The translations under genes were made by a program, and so were the position numbers. Positions 1 to 7,748 of a stretch of 64,000 nt of DNA are shown here, in pieces. Position 1 is the stretch's first letter; each line of letters starts with the position of its first letter. The notes under the pieces are model-generated. The model did not search any database. It worked only from the letters and a program-made list of their open reading frames with translations, and had not been told where the DNA came from. The DNA comes from Sphingobacteriales bacterium (GTDB lineage Bacteria > Bacteroidota > Bacteroidia > Chitinophagales > CAIOSU01), in the NCBI GenBank assembly GCA_027483645.1, contig JAIXUD010000007.1, forward strand, positions 62,001 to 126,000, read 5' to 3'.

Positions 1-15
1 CTATCATGCCCATTT

Positions 16-77
16 AAACCGTTAAAACGGTTACATGTGACGGGCTATACAATACCCACGGTTAAAACCATGGGCTT
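16..77. repeat. REP-like two-palindrome unit, copy 1
   Basis: Palindrome P1 (arms AACCGTT/AACGGTT) lies at 16-32. After a spacer ending in tatacaata, palindrome P2 follows at 55-74 with arms CCCACGGTT and AACCATGGG (one mismatch). The same P1-spacer-P2 order recurs near 23.9, 29.3, 41.8 and 62.2 kb. The layout resembles REP/BIME elements spread by RAYT transposases, but no such transposase is in the window. Confidence 0.8.
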
Positions 78-454
78 AGTTAAGAGCCTAATTAAACTAT
101 GTGTGAGTTCACAACCAAACTTCCACAACCTTTACTATCCCTACATTCCTATCCCTTCCATTTTCGCTACACCATATAAATATCCCCCATCTAAGACCTT
201 TACGTTTGGGTTCGGCTCTATGGCGTAGTATGTTTGTCATACCCTCAGTAATTACATACGCAACTAGTTGAAGGCCATCCAAGTCCCCTGGATGGCCTTT
301 GTTTTTAATCTTCGCAACACTTCCGTGTTTTTTCCGTGCCTTTCTCCAGCTTGCCTCGCCTTAGGCGATGGTGGTTAAATTTTTAACAACACTTGCTTTT
401 CTTAATCCAACCGCTTACCTTCGTTAGACATTTAGACAATTATCTAACTATCTA
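78..454. other. Intergenic region before the SdpR-like gene
   Basis: No convincing gene is seen. A short open frame running through the REP unit has no family resemblance and is treated as chance. A terminator hairpin lies at 271-306. A word resembling ttttccgtgcctt at about 328-341 recurs near 39.89 kb and, inverted, near 25.43 kb. Confidence 0.6.
271..306 (+). terminator. Rho-independent terminator
   Basis: A perfect 11-bp stem (271-281 with 289-299) closes a 7-nt loop and is followed by TGTTTTT. It would end a plus-strand transcript entering from left of the window. Confidence 0.7.
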
Positions 455-727
455 ATGAAGAACTTCTTCAAAGCACTGGACGACCCCACAAGGCGGAAGA
501 TACTGGAGATGCTTCGCGAGCGCGACATGACCGCCGGCGAAATAGCCGATGCCTTTAACATCAGTAAGCCCAGCATATCCTACCACCTCGATTTGCTCAA
601 ACAGGCCGACTTGGTGACGACCGAGAAAAAAGGCCAATTTATCAACTATACCCTCAACACCACCGTATTCGATGAAGTGATTAGTTGGATGCTCGATTTC
701 AAAAACCCTAAAAACGAAAAGCCATGA
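455..727 (+). CDS. ArsR-family HTH regulator, SdpR-like
   Basis: This 90-residue protein is almost entirely one winged-helix domain. The opening KALDDPTRRKIL and the recognition segment ISKPSISYHLDLL are typical of ArsR/SdpR autorepressors. No metal-binding cysteine pair is present, which fits the SdpR branch rather than metal sensors. Its stop overlaps the start of the next gene (724), an SdpI-like membrane protein, so the two are cotranscribed. In Bacillus, SdpR represses sdpRI and is sequestered at the membrane by SdpI; that mode here is inferred from the pairing. The final residues (KNPKNEKP) are a polar tail. Confidence 0.88.
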   Translation: MKNFFKALDDPTRRKILEMLRERDMTAGEIADAFNISKPSISYHLDLLKQADLVTTEKKGQFINYTLNTTVFDEVISWMLDFKNPKNEKP

Positions 728-1371
728 ACAACCGCATCTTTTATCCGCTGTTGGCCATTTTGGTGCTCCTGCCTTGCATTGTTACCGCATGGTTTTGGAG
801 CCAAATACCCGATACTGTACCCATCCATTACAACATCAACATGGAACCGGATAGGTGGGGGCCCAAGCTGAGCATTTGGATAATGCCAGGCATTATGACG
901 TTTATAATTGCCCTACTGGCTGTAGCACCAAAGATAGACCCGAAGCTCGCCAAAGCATCTCAATTAGGCGCTCAAAAAGGCATCACTTTAGCAGTCATTA
1001 CCTTCATGTCGGCCTTTGTTTGTGTGGGCGTTTTTAAGCTAGTGGGCTACCCCATCAGTCTCAACTTTATCCACTTAGCCATCATCGTGCTGCTGGGCGT
1101 TATCGGTAATGTAATGTTGAAATTGAAGCCCAACTACTTCTTCGGTATACGCACCCCGTGGACACTAGAAAGCCCTGAGGTGTGGCGCAGAACCCACCGC
1201 TTAGGTGGTTATCTGTGGGTATTCGGCTCGGTGTTGATGATTCCAATTTACCTATTTGCCTCATCTGCGCTGTATCTGTATTTGTTTTTTGCCTACATCG
1301 TGGTGCTCGCCATTATTCCCATCGTCTATTCGGCAGTATTGTTTTTCCGGTTAAAGAAAGAGCAAAATTAA
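724..1371 (+). CDS. SdpI-family membrane protein (DUF1648 plus SdpI domain)
   Basis: This 215-residue integral membrane protein has about six hydrophobic segments. The N-terminal part (IPDTVPIHYNINMEPDRWG) is a DUF1648 signature. The C-terminal part with NYFFGIRTPWTLES and VWRRTHRLGGYLW is the conserved SdpI domain. In Bacillus, SdpI gives immunity to the SdpC killing factor and signals to SdpR. No SdpC-like gene is nearby, so here it could be an envelope sensor or immunity protein of unknown trigger. Its ATG overlaps the SdpR-like stop by 4 nt. Confidence 0.88.
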   Translation: MNNRIFYPLLAILVLLPCIVTAWFWSQIPDTVPIHYNINMEPDRWGPKLSIWIMPGIMTFIIALLAVAPKIDPKLAKASQLGAQKGITLAVITFMSAFVCVGVFKLVGYPISLNFIHLAIIVLLGVIGNVMLKLKPNYFFGIRTPWTLESPEVWRRTHRLGGYLWVFGSVLMIPIYLFASSALYLYLFFAYIVVLAIIPIVYSAVLFFRLKKEQN

Positions 1372-1408
1372 GGTTAATCCTTATCTTTGATTCAAACCCA
1401 CCACCACC

Positions 1409-1995
1409 ATGCACCCGATACTCAACAAGAACCTCTTCTTTGTAAAAGAGCAAGTAGGCGTTTTTAAAGCGGCCAACAACTTCGATATTTTTGATGCAGA
1501 AACCCAAGAGCAGCTGCTTACTTGCCGCGAACCCAATTTGGGCATCTTTACCAAAATGTTCCGCTTTACCGATTACAAACGGATGACCCCGTTCCACATC
1601 GAAATACGCAGTATGAGCGGCGAGCTGGTGATGGAAATAAAGCGTGGCATCACCTTTTTAACCTCCGATGTATCCGTATTAACGATAAGGGCCAACTAGT
1701 TGGCAGCTTCGAGCAGAAGTTCTTCTCCATCGGCGGTAAATTCAACGTGCGCGACGCCAATGGCCAGATATTGTGCCAATTGCAAGGCAAGTGGACCAGT
1801 TGGGATTTCAAGTTCAGCCGCGACGGCATTGAGTTTGCCCACGTAACCAAGAAATGGGCCGGCCTTGGCAAAGAGCTCTTTACCACTGCCGACAACTACA
1901 TCCTCAACATTGATGGCAAAGTACCCGCTAACAACGACCTCCGTGTACTGATTATGGCTGCGGTAATGTGCATTGATATGGTGTTGAAAGAGTAG
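1409..1995 (+). pseudogene. Frameshifted LURP-one/phospholipid scramblase-like protein
   Basis: Two overlapping frames together make one protein of about 195 residues. The first (from ATG 1409) reads MHPILNKNLFFVKEQVGVFK through a beta-rich section to FLTSDVSV and hits a stop at 1697. The second frame continues the family pattern from about 1681 with NDKGQLVGSF, FFSIGGKFNV, CQLQGKWTSWDFKF and a C-terminal hydrophobic helix. The switch to a frame one base back implies loss of one base near 1678-1684. Homologues (LURP-one-like, tubby-type beta barrel) are single ORFs. It is either a recent frameshift or a sequencing error. Each half is otherwise intact, so decay would be recent. Confidence 0.75.
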
Positions 1996-2051
1996 TGCTG
2001 TCGGTTAATCGGTTTGCTATTGTTTTACTTCGTATCGTCGGTTAATATTAT

Positions 2052-2110
2052 AAAACGAATCACCAATCAACCAATTAACGAATCAACCGATCAACCAATC
2101 AACCAAACCC
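2052..2110. repeat. CAATCAAC-type short-word tandem repeat
   Basis: A degenerate tandem array of words such as aatcaacc, caattaacg and gatcaacc (about seven units) lies directly before the DUF1835 start. It encodes a spurious asparagine/proline-rich N-terminal extension if read in frame. Confidence 0.75.
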
Positions 2111-2112
2111 CC

Positions 2113-2892
2113 ATGCCCTACCACATCCTCAACGGCGATACGCTTGCCAGCCAACTGCTCACTGCCAGTATTGGCGGGCCAACCATTATTTGCAGGGAGT
2201 GTTTGGTGGAAGGCCCGGTATCGCCCGTAGCGGATGAGAGCTTCTGGAGTGCTCGCAACGCCTACATCGGCGAGACTTATGCCGAAACTCCTGAAGGCTT
2301 TCGCCAAAAAGTACAGGCCGAGTTTGATGCCATAAACGAACTGCCAGTGGATTCGGAACTGAACCTATGGTTCGAGGATGATTTGTTTTGCCAGGCCAAC
2401 CTGTGGTTTATCCTCCATTTGTTAAAGGAGCGCAACCACCAAGGCGATATATACCGGGTGTTCCCAGTAATTGCTGAAGGGGCCAACCATTGGGGCGGTT
2501 TCGGCTGGAGCGATAAACCTGAATTAACCCAGGCTTTGCAACAACGCATATTATTTACCCATGATGACATTGCCCTGGGCCAAGCGCTCTGGCATGCCTA
2601 CAGCACGCAAAACTTCGCACAGCTTACCGAGCTAGCCCAAACGTCCACGCAAGCCTTTGCTCATTTGCCAGAAGTAGTACAAGCCCACATCGGCCGGTTT
2701 GAAAGTAGCGAACAGCTTGGCAGACCACAACGGGTGGTAAAAGAGCTTATTGATAAAGGGCTGCCCAACTTCAAGCAAGTGTTCTTAGCCTTTGTGGCGC
2801 AAGAGGGTGTATACGGCTTTACCGATTTGCAGGTGAAGCAGTTTTATGATGAGATTAAAGTGTGGACCATGGACGATAGACCATGGTTTTAA
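2113..2892 (+). CDS. DUF1835 domain-containing protein
   Basis: From the ATG at 2113 the protein has 259 residues and opens MPYHILNGDTLASQL, the usual start of the DUF1835 family. That family is found in Bacteroidota and Firmicutes and has no established function. A longer in-frame start at 2014 would translate the upstream tandem repeat and is rejected. Conserved-looking elements are the ICRECLVEGPV segment and LNLWFEDDLFCQANLWFIL. The last ten codons (VWTMDDRPWF) lie inside a dispersed GGACCATGG-type repeat, so the natural C-terminus seems to have been replaced or extended by repeat DNA. Confidence 0.82.
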   Translation: MPYHILNGDTLASQLLTASIGGPTIICRECLVEGPVSPVADESFWSARNAYIGETYAETPEGFRQKVQAEFDAINELPVDSELNLWFEDDLFCQANLWFILHLLKERNHQGDIYRVFPVIAEGANHWGGFGWSDKPELTQALQQRILFTHDDIALGQALWHAYSTQNFAQLTELAQTSTQAFAHLPEVVQAHIGRFESSEQLGRPQRVVKELIDKGLPNFKQVFLAFVAQEGVYGFTDLQVKQFYDEIKVWTMDDRPWF

Positions 2893-3072
2893 CCACAGAC
2901 GACAGACCACAGACCACTATATAATATCATAGGACATTGGACTTTAGAACACGGCGAAATCTGTTTTCTAAAGAAGATTAAGTATAGCCAGAATTGCAGG
3001 AATAATTGAAGCAACAGTGGTCCGTCGTCAGTCGTCCATGGTCTAATTTGAAGCAACCATGGTCCATCGTCC
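2862..3072. repeat. GGACCATGG-type word repeats, locus 1
   Basis: At 2862-2917 words gtggaccatggacgat and accacagacgacagaccac occur. At 3017-3046 and 3055-3072 the inverse words gtggtccgtcgtc and ccatggtccatcgtcc occur. The two blocks are roughly inverted copies around 100 bp of plain DNA. The same vocabulary recurs near 7.73, 9.55, 12.69, 24.05 and 50.5 kb. Confidence 0.85.
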
Positions 3073-3078
3073 AAAAAA

Positions 3079-3474
3079 CTATTTCTTATCCGTCGCTATC
3101 ACAATGTTAAGCTGCAGGCGGCTGCCGATTTGCAGCACGTCCACCATATCTTGCGCTTGCAGGTTGTAGGGCACGCGCAGCACAATGGTTTTGTCGGTAC
3201 GGGTAGCCATCAGGCCAGCCAATGTGGATTCCAATTGCTCGAACGAGGTTTCGCTTTTATCCAGGAAGTAGCGCTTGTTCTCATCAATGGTTAGCGTAAG
3301 CTTCGCATTTTTGGTCGTCTCGCTATCGGGCGCCTTCGGCAGGGTCAGCTTTATCACGTTAGGGTTGGCCAGTGTGGAGATAATCAAGAAGAAGAGCAAC
3401 AAGAAGAACATAATGTCGCTCATGGACCCTACCGGTATCTCCGTCTGGAAACGTTTGTTTCTCTTAATTCTCAT
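3079..3474 (-). CDS. exbD: ExbD/TolR-type biopolymer transport protein
   Basis: This 131-residue protein has a short cytoplasmic N-terminus, one membrane helix (about residues 19-37) and a periplasmic domain. The conserved proton-relay aspartate is Asp20 in the MSDIMFFLLLFFL segment. It partners ExbB, whose 3' end overlaps this gene start by 11 nt (3464-3474). Together they form a proton-driven motor that normally energises TonB or TolA across the envelope. No TonB gene is adjacent. Confidence 0.9.
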   Translation of the reverse strand: MRIKRNKRFQTEIPVGSMSDIMFFLLLFFLIISTLANPNVIKLTLPKAPDSETTKNAKLTLTIDENKRYFLDKSETSFEQLESTLAGLMATRTDKTIVLRVPYNLQAQDMVDVLQIGSRLQLNIVIATDKK

Positions 3475-4174
3475 GGTCGGGCTTGATAATGGTATGGATG
3501 AAATACAAAGCCTGCTGTTGTGCCTTGAGCGCGAAATTGTCGATCATGATGTTGTAGATGTGGTAGCCGGCATATGCAAACACCGCCACAAAAAGGCCCG
3601 CGCCGCTGCTGATCATCTTCTGGTAAAGGCCTTCAGAAATGCTGGAGATACTGATGTCCTCGGTTACGGCAATCGAGTAGAAGATAGTGATTACACCCAA
3701 AATGGTACCGATAAAACCTAAGATAGGCGCGATACTAGCCACCAAGCCCAAGTAACCCAAGCCTTTCTCCATTTTACCAATCTCGATGTTAAGCGACTTC
3801 TCCATTACCGCCTCAATATCGGCTACCGGCTGCCCGATAAGCGATACCCCATTCTTTAAGATGGTGCTCATGGAAGCGTTCGGCATGCGGTCGCATAGGC
3901 GCACAGCAGATTCTACCTTGCCGGCCTTTAACTCGCGTATCAGGTCGTCCACCAGGCGGGTATCTTGCTTGGTGAGCTTGATGAGCGTAAACAGGCGCTC
4001 GAAAATGATATATAGCGTAAGGAACATTAGCAGGATGAGGGGTACCATCATCACACCACCCTTCATCAAAAACTCCAGATATGATATAAAGCCATCGTCG
4101 CCCACGCTATCGGTAACGGCATTGCCGGGAATGGAATCCACTGTAACTTGAAGAAAAAAAGTGAGCACGTTCAT
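3464..4174 (-). CDS. exbB: MotA/TolQ/ExbB proton channel protein
   Basis: From ATG 4174 the protein has 236 residues (an in-frame TTG at 4183 is less likely). It opens with a hydrophobic stretch, has a membrane helix at VMMVPLILLMFLTLYIIFE, a long cytoplasmic loop, and the family core GLVASIAPILGFIGTILGVI followed by SSGAGLFVAVFAYAGYHIYN. These are the two pore helices of the ExbB/TolQ family. It is the first gene of a two-gene unit with exbD. Confidence 0.9.
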   Translation of the reverse strand: MNVLTFFLQVTVDSIPGNAVTDSVGDDGFISYLEFLMKGGVMMVPLILLMFLTLYIIFERLFTLIKLTKQDTRLVDDLIRELKAGKVESAVRLCDRMPNASMSTILKNGVSLIGQPVADIEAVMEKSLNIEIGKMEKGLGYLGLVASIAPILGFIGTILGVITIFYSIAVTEDISISSISEGLYQKMISSGAGLFVAVFAYAGYHIYNIMIDNFALKAQQQALYFIHTIIKPDHEN

Positions 4175-4410
4175 ACAGTACAATTAAGGTCTTTTACGGG
4201 GCAAAGTAATACAGGTGTAAATTTAGCCAACGAGTTGAGAACCCCGCCAGCCGATATCCACACCTCCCTAGCCCATAAACAAAGCGTTTGTACCATTAAC
4301 GATACATGGTTGCACAATATTGAGTTATTATGTTGGCGGCGTTATTGTGTAGGGGATGGGATATTTTTTGTAAAGGCGGGGTGACTTTGTGGTTTTTTAA
4401 AGAAGCCTAG

Positions 4411-4530
4411 GCAGTCATCCTGAGCTTTTTGTCGAAGGGTGCCAGCGATTGCGATGCCCGCTGGAGCTTTTCGCGGAGGCGGGCTAGGTGCGGGCGCGGG
4501 TGGTGCGGAGGTGGAGTGATGTTTTTGCGG
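4411..4530 (+). repeat. Left copy of an inverted repeat flanking the GHKL gene
   Basis: The stretch begins GTCATCCTGAGC, continues TGTCGAAGGGTGCCAGCGAT and then a gcggg-rich part. It aligns for roughly 110 bp with the reverse complement of 7588-7697. Shared blocks include gtcgaagggtgccagcgatt, aggcgrgc and gtgcggg. The rest of 4184-4770 shows no gene. Confidence 0.75.
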
Positions 4531-4806
4531 GGTTGAAATCCCAACCGCCCCAAAGAGTTTTGTCGTGTACTTTTATATAATGAGGATGCGCGTTTCATGA
4601 ATTTGGGGTAGATGTTTAATCACCAATAAACGGCTGCATACCGTTAGTACCTGGTGGCATCATACCAATAACCATTAGGCGGGAATTATTGCGCTTTGTC
4701 AACGCAGGCGGCAGCAAGGGCAATGATTAGCATCTGCTCGACTTAAATTTACCCGAACATATGTTTTAATGTGATAGCTTCACTATTTTTACTGAAAATA
4801 TCCGAT

Positions 4807-7437
4807 ATGCAAAATACTTATGATGAACATGAGGTTAAGGAATTGTTTGAAGTAGTTTTTAAGCTTTCTGCTAAAGATATTAATGATAAATTAATTAAAG
4901 TTCATAACAGAATCGATATTGCGAAACGCCGATGGTTCTGGGAACTATTACAAAATGCGAAAGATTCGGTCCCCAAAGGAGATGCTGTATCCGTAAGACT
5001 TGTTGTGGAAAATGTTTTGGCACAAAAGAGCGTTAAGTTTTCACACAATGGAAATCCTTTTAAGTATCAAGATGCTAAGAATTTAATTTTCCCCTATTCA
5101 GATAAGAGTGAAGAAGAAGATTCTGACAAATCTGGACGTTTTGGCACAGGTTTTTTAGCAACGCATGTTTTGTCTCCTAAAATAATTGTAAATGGAGTTT
5201 ATATAAATGATTCCAAGGTGTTTGGTTTTGATTTTACGCTGAACCGTTCTTTGGAGGGAAAAGTCGCTATTGCAGACAGTATTAACAATACTTGGAAACA
5301 ATTTCGTGAGAAACGAGTGCAAATAGAAAGTTGGCAGCATAATAAGGAAACGTATGATACATCGTTTAGGTATGAAATAGAAGACGATACCTTAAGTCTG
5401 ATAAAAGATTCTATTGGAGACATAGAGAATTCGTTGCCGTATGCATTAACCTTTGTTCCTAAAATTCGAAAGGTAGAGATTATAGACCAGATAGATAATT
5501 TCCGAATCTCATACCATAAATTAGAGGAGGAAACAAAAGAATTAACAGAACATATTAAAATATATACCATAGAGCGCACTCTGGATAAGAATACAGTTGA
5601 AGAAAAAACCAAAGTTTACATTGTGGTATGTTCAAATGGACAGGTGGATATTGCCATAGAGGTGGGGAAGACTCATGAAGGATTAGAAATAAAGGAACTT
5701 GCTGATTCAACTCCAATGTTATTTAGCCCATTTCCACTAATTGGAATAAATGAATTTAAATTTCCGTTAATTGTAAACAGTAATGAATTTTTGCCAAAGG
5801 AAGAGCGTGACGGAATTTGGCTCAACAATGATGGTTATGGTTCTTTGAATCAGCAATTATTCGAACAAACTGTAGCATTGTACCATGAGTTAGCAACCTT
5901 TGCATCTTCACAAAACTGGTCTAATACTTATCTTTTATTTAAAAGTTTAAAGGAAACGTTAGTCTTACAAGATTTCAACTCGTCATGGTTTAAAGAAAGG
6001 ATACAGGATCCGATAAAAACTTTAGCCAAGACCATCCCTTTAGTTGATCTGGAGAATGGCGAGAGAGAGCCTATGGTTTCTTTATTTTTTCCACATGACA
6101 TAAAGGAGTCTAACCGTATTGTCTTATGGGAATTCTTGCAAAAGCTCTTTCCAAACCAAGTATCAAAAAGAGAAGACGTTAATTATTGGTACAATGTAAC
6201 TTGGCCCGAACTTCCTAGAGTTACCATAGAGTCCTTAACTAAACATTTATCTGGTCTAAGAACCGTAGAAACCTTAGCTGAAAAATTGCAGATTAATGAA
6301 AATGACGCAATAACCTGGTTAAACGGGTATGTTGGGTTCATTTCAAAGGAAGCTCCTGAATTATTAGATTTACAAGAAGCTCAAATTTTACCTGACCAGT
6401 TTGGAAATTTCAAACGAAAGTCTGAACTGGATTTAGATGACGATACTATTGATTTAGAGCTTAAGCTTATTCTAGCTGAAATATCGAAAGTTACTCCCAA
6501 AGTTAGCGATTGGCGGGTTGAAATGCTGGATAAGCGAATTTATCTTGAATTGCCGGAGACAAGGGTTAGAAGTATCTCTAAAATTGGAGTAGCTATTTCT
6601 GACGTAATTAAGGATTTGCTTAATTATGATAACCCAAGTAATGACCATCGGAACATATTTTCTAGACTTCTTAACTGGTGTAATGAAAATAATACAAAAG
6701 CAAGAGAATACTTTAAAGGAATAAAAACTGATGCACTACTTTATAAAACTGCGAACGAAAGTAAGATAAAACACATTACTGATTTACTGCAAAATGATAG
6801 AGATGGGTTAATATCTGTTGAAGAATTATCAAATCTAAATGCGTCGCAAATTGCATTGTTGCAGGATCCAGATTTAGCGTTGAAAGTGCAATTAGGAGAG
6901 CAAGTGTTAGCAGATAAAAATAAACAGCAGATTGAGTTTTTGGTTAGGAAAAAGGTCGGAGACATATTTGAGAAGCTGTTTAAACAGCTAATTAACCGTG
7001 ATGAACGATTTGGCATAAAAAAAGTTGAGGGGGAAGAAGACTTTTTAGTTACTAATATATCTTCGGGAAGAGTTTTTTACATAGAAATTAAATCAATAAA
7101 ACTAGGCGAATCACATATTCAAATGACCCACAAGCAGGTAAAAAAAGCATATTCTTATCATCGAGATTATATACTGTGCGTAGTCCCAAATGATGGCTCT
7201 GATATTGATGAAGCATATTTTCTGCAATATGCTCTCTTTGATAATTTAATAGGAGTGAAATTGACAAATAAAGTCACTCAAGCTATTGCTTTTAAAAGTG
7301 ACGAAGTTGGTCTTAAAGTTGAATTTGAAGATGAATTTTTAGCTGTATATAGTAAATATCGATATAAAATTAGCATTGAAAATAGCATATGGGGCAATTC
7401 TAATTTCGAGTTGTTCAAATTGGAATTACTTAATTAA
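4807..7437 (+). CDS. GHKL (Hsp90/MORC/sacsin-like) ATPase with C-terminal DUF3883/PD-(D/E)xK-like domain
   Basis: This 876-residue protein (a GTG at 4771 would add 12) opens with a GHKL ATPase domain. The N-box is WELLQNAKDS (Glu46, Asn50, Asp53). The usual DxGxG box is replaced by SHNGNPF at about 79-85, and the lid-like motif is GRFGTGFLATH at 110-120. A long helical middle of about 550 residues follows. The C-terminus (about 720-876) contains FYIEIKS with Glu760-x-Lys762 and an upstream Asp745, resembling the nuclease fold of DUF3883 (NO VEIN C-terminal) domains. The gene is far richer in A+T than its neighbours, stands alone, and sits between inverted repeats. Large ATPases of this kind are often found among bacterial defence genes; that role here is inference. 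Confidence 0.8.
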   Translation: MQNTYDEHEVKELFEVVFKLSAKDINDKLIKVHNRIDIAKRRWFWELLQNAKDSVPKGDAVSVRLVVENVLAQKSVKFSHNGNPFKYQDAKNLIFPYSDKSEEEDSDKSGRFGTGFLATHVLSPKIIVNGVYINDSKVFGFDFTLNRSLEGKVAIADSINNTWKQFREKRVQIESWQHNKETYDTSFRYEIEDDTLSLIKDSIGDIENSLPYALTFVPKIRKVEIIDQIDNFRISYHKLEEETKELTEHIKIYTIERTLDKNTVEEKTKVYIVVCSNGQVDIAIEVGKTHEGLEIKELADSTPMLFSPFPLIGINEFKFPLIVNSNEFLPKEERDGIWLNNDGYGSLNQQLFEQTVALYHELATFASSQNWSNTYLLFKSLKETLVLQDFNSSWFKERIQDPIKTLAKTIPLVDLENGEREPMVSLFFPHDIKESNRIVLWEFLQKLFPNQVSKREDVNYWYNVTWPELPRVTIESLTKHLSGLRTVETLAEKLQINENDAITWLNGYVGFISKEAPELLDLQEAQILPDQFGNFKRKSELDLDDDTIDLELKLILAEISKVTPKVSDWRVEMLDKRIYLELPETRVRSISKIGVAISDVIKDLLNYDNPSNDHRNIFSRLLNWCNENNTKAREYFKGIKTDALLYKTANESKIKHITDLLQNDRDGLISVEELSNLNASQIALLQDPDLALKVQLGEQVLADKNKQQIEFLVRKKVGDIFEKLFKQLINRDERFGIKKVEGEEDFLVTNISSGRVFYIEIKSIKLGESHIQMTHKQVKKAYSYHRDYILCVVPNDGSDIDEAYFLQYALFDNLIGVKLTNKVTQAIAFKSDEVGLKVEFEDEFLAVYSKYRYKISIENSIWGNSNFELFKLELLN

Positions 7438-7587
7438 ATGTAAAGGAAGGCTCCCCTATATAGTGTAAATATTATAGTTATATCTGTCTCAAATTTTTCA
7501 ATTTGTGTCTACCATGAGACAATCACTGACTGCGAGTACAGCATATTCAATGTGTAAAACCTGGTACTTCCTATCGCCGCACAATAT

Positions 7588-7697
7588 TCAATCGAAACCC
7601 CACCTTCTTCACCCGCACTTTGCTCGCCTACGTGAAAAACTTTGGCTCGCTTAGCAATCGCTGGCACCCTTCGACAGGCTCAGGGTGACATGCTGGT
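7588..7697 (-). repeat. Right copy of the inverted repeat flanking the GHKL gene
   Basis: Read on the minus strand this is GTCACCCTGAGCCTGTCGAA followed by gggtgccagcgattgc and a degenerate gtgcgggtg tail, matching 4411-4530. The core resembles a GTCATCCTGAGC...TCGAAGG family; a short related piece lies at about 23528-23558. The rest of 7438-7747 shows no gene. Confidence 0.75.
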
Positions 7698-7721
7698 TTC
7701 CACAAAAAATTGCAGCAATCC

Positions 7722-7748
7722 GTGGACCATCGACTGTGGACCGTCGAC
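7722..7748. repeat. GGACCATGG-type word repeat, locus 2
   Basis: The words gtggaccatcgac and gtggaccgtcgac directly abut the lysC stop codon (TAG, 7748-7750). Confidence 0.7.

Noticed and set aside
37-228. 63-codon open frame at the left edge
   Set aside because: It runs through the REP-like palindromes and has no family features or promoter.
4407-4598. 63-codon minus-strand frame rich in Arg and Pro
   Set aside because: It lies over the left flanking repeat; its sequence is a translation of repeat DNA.
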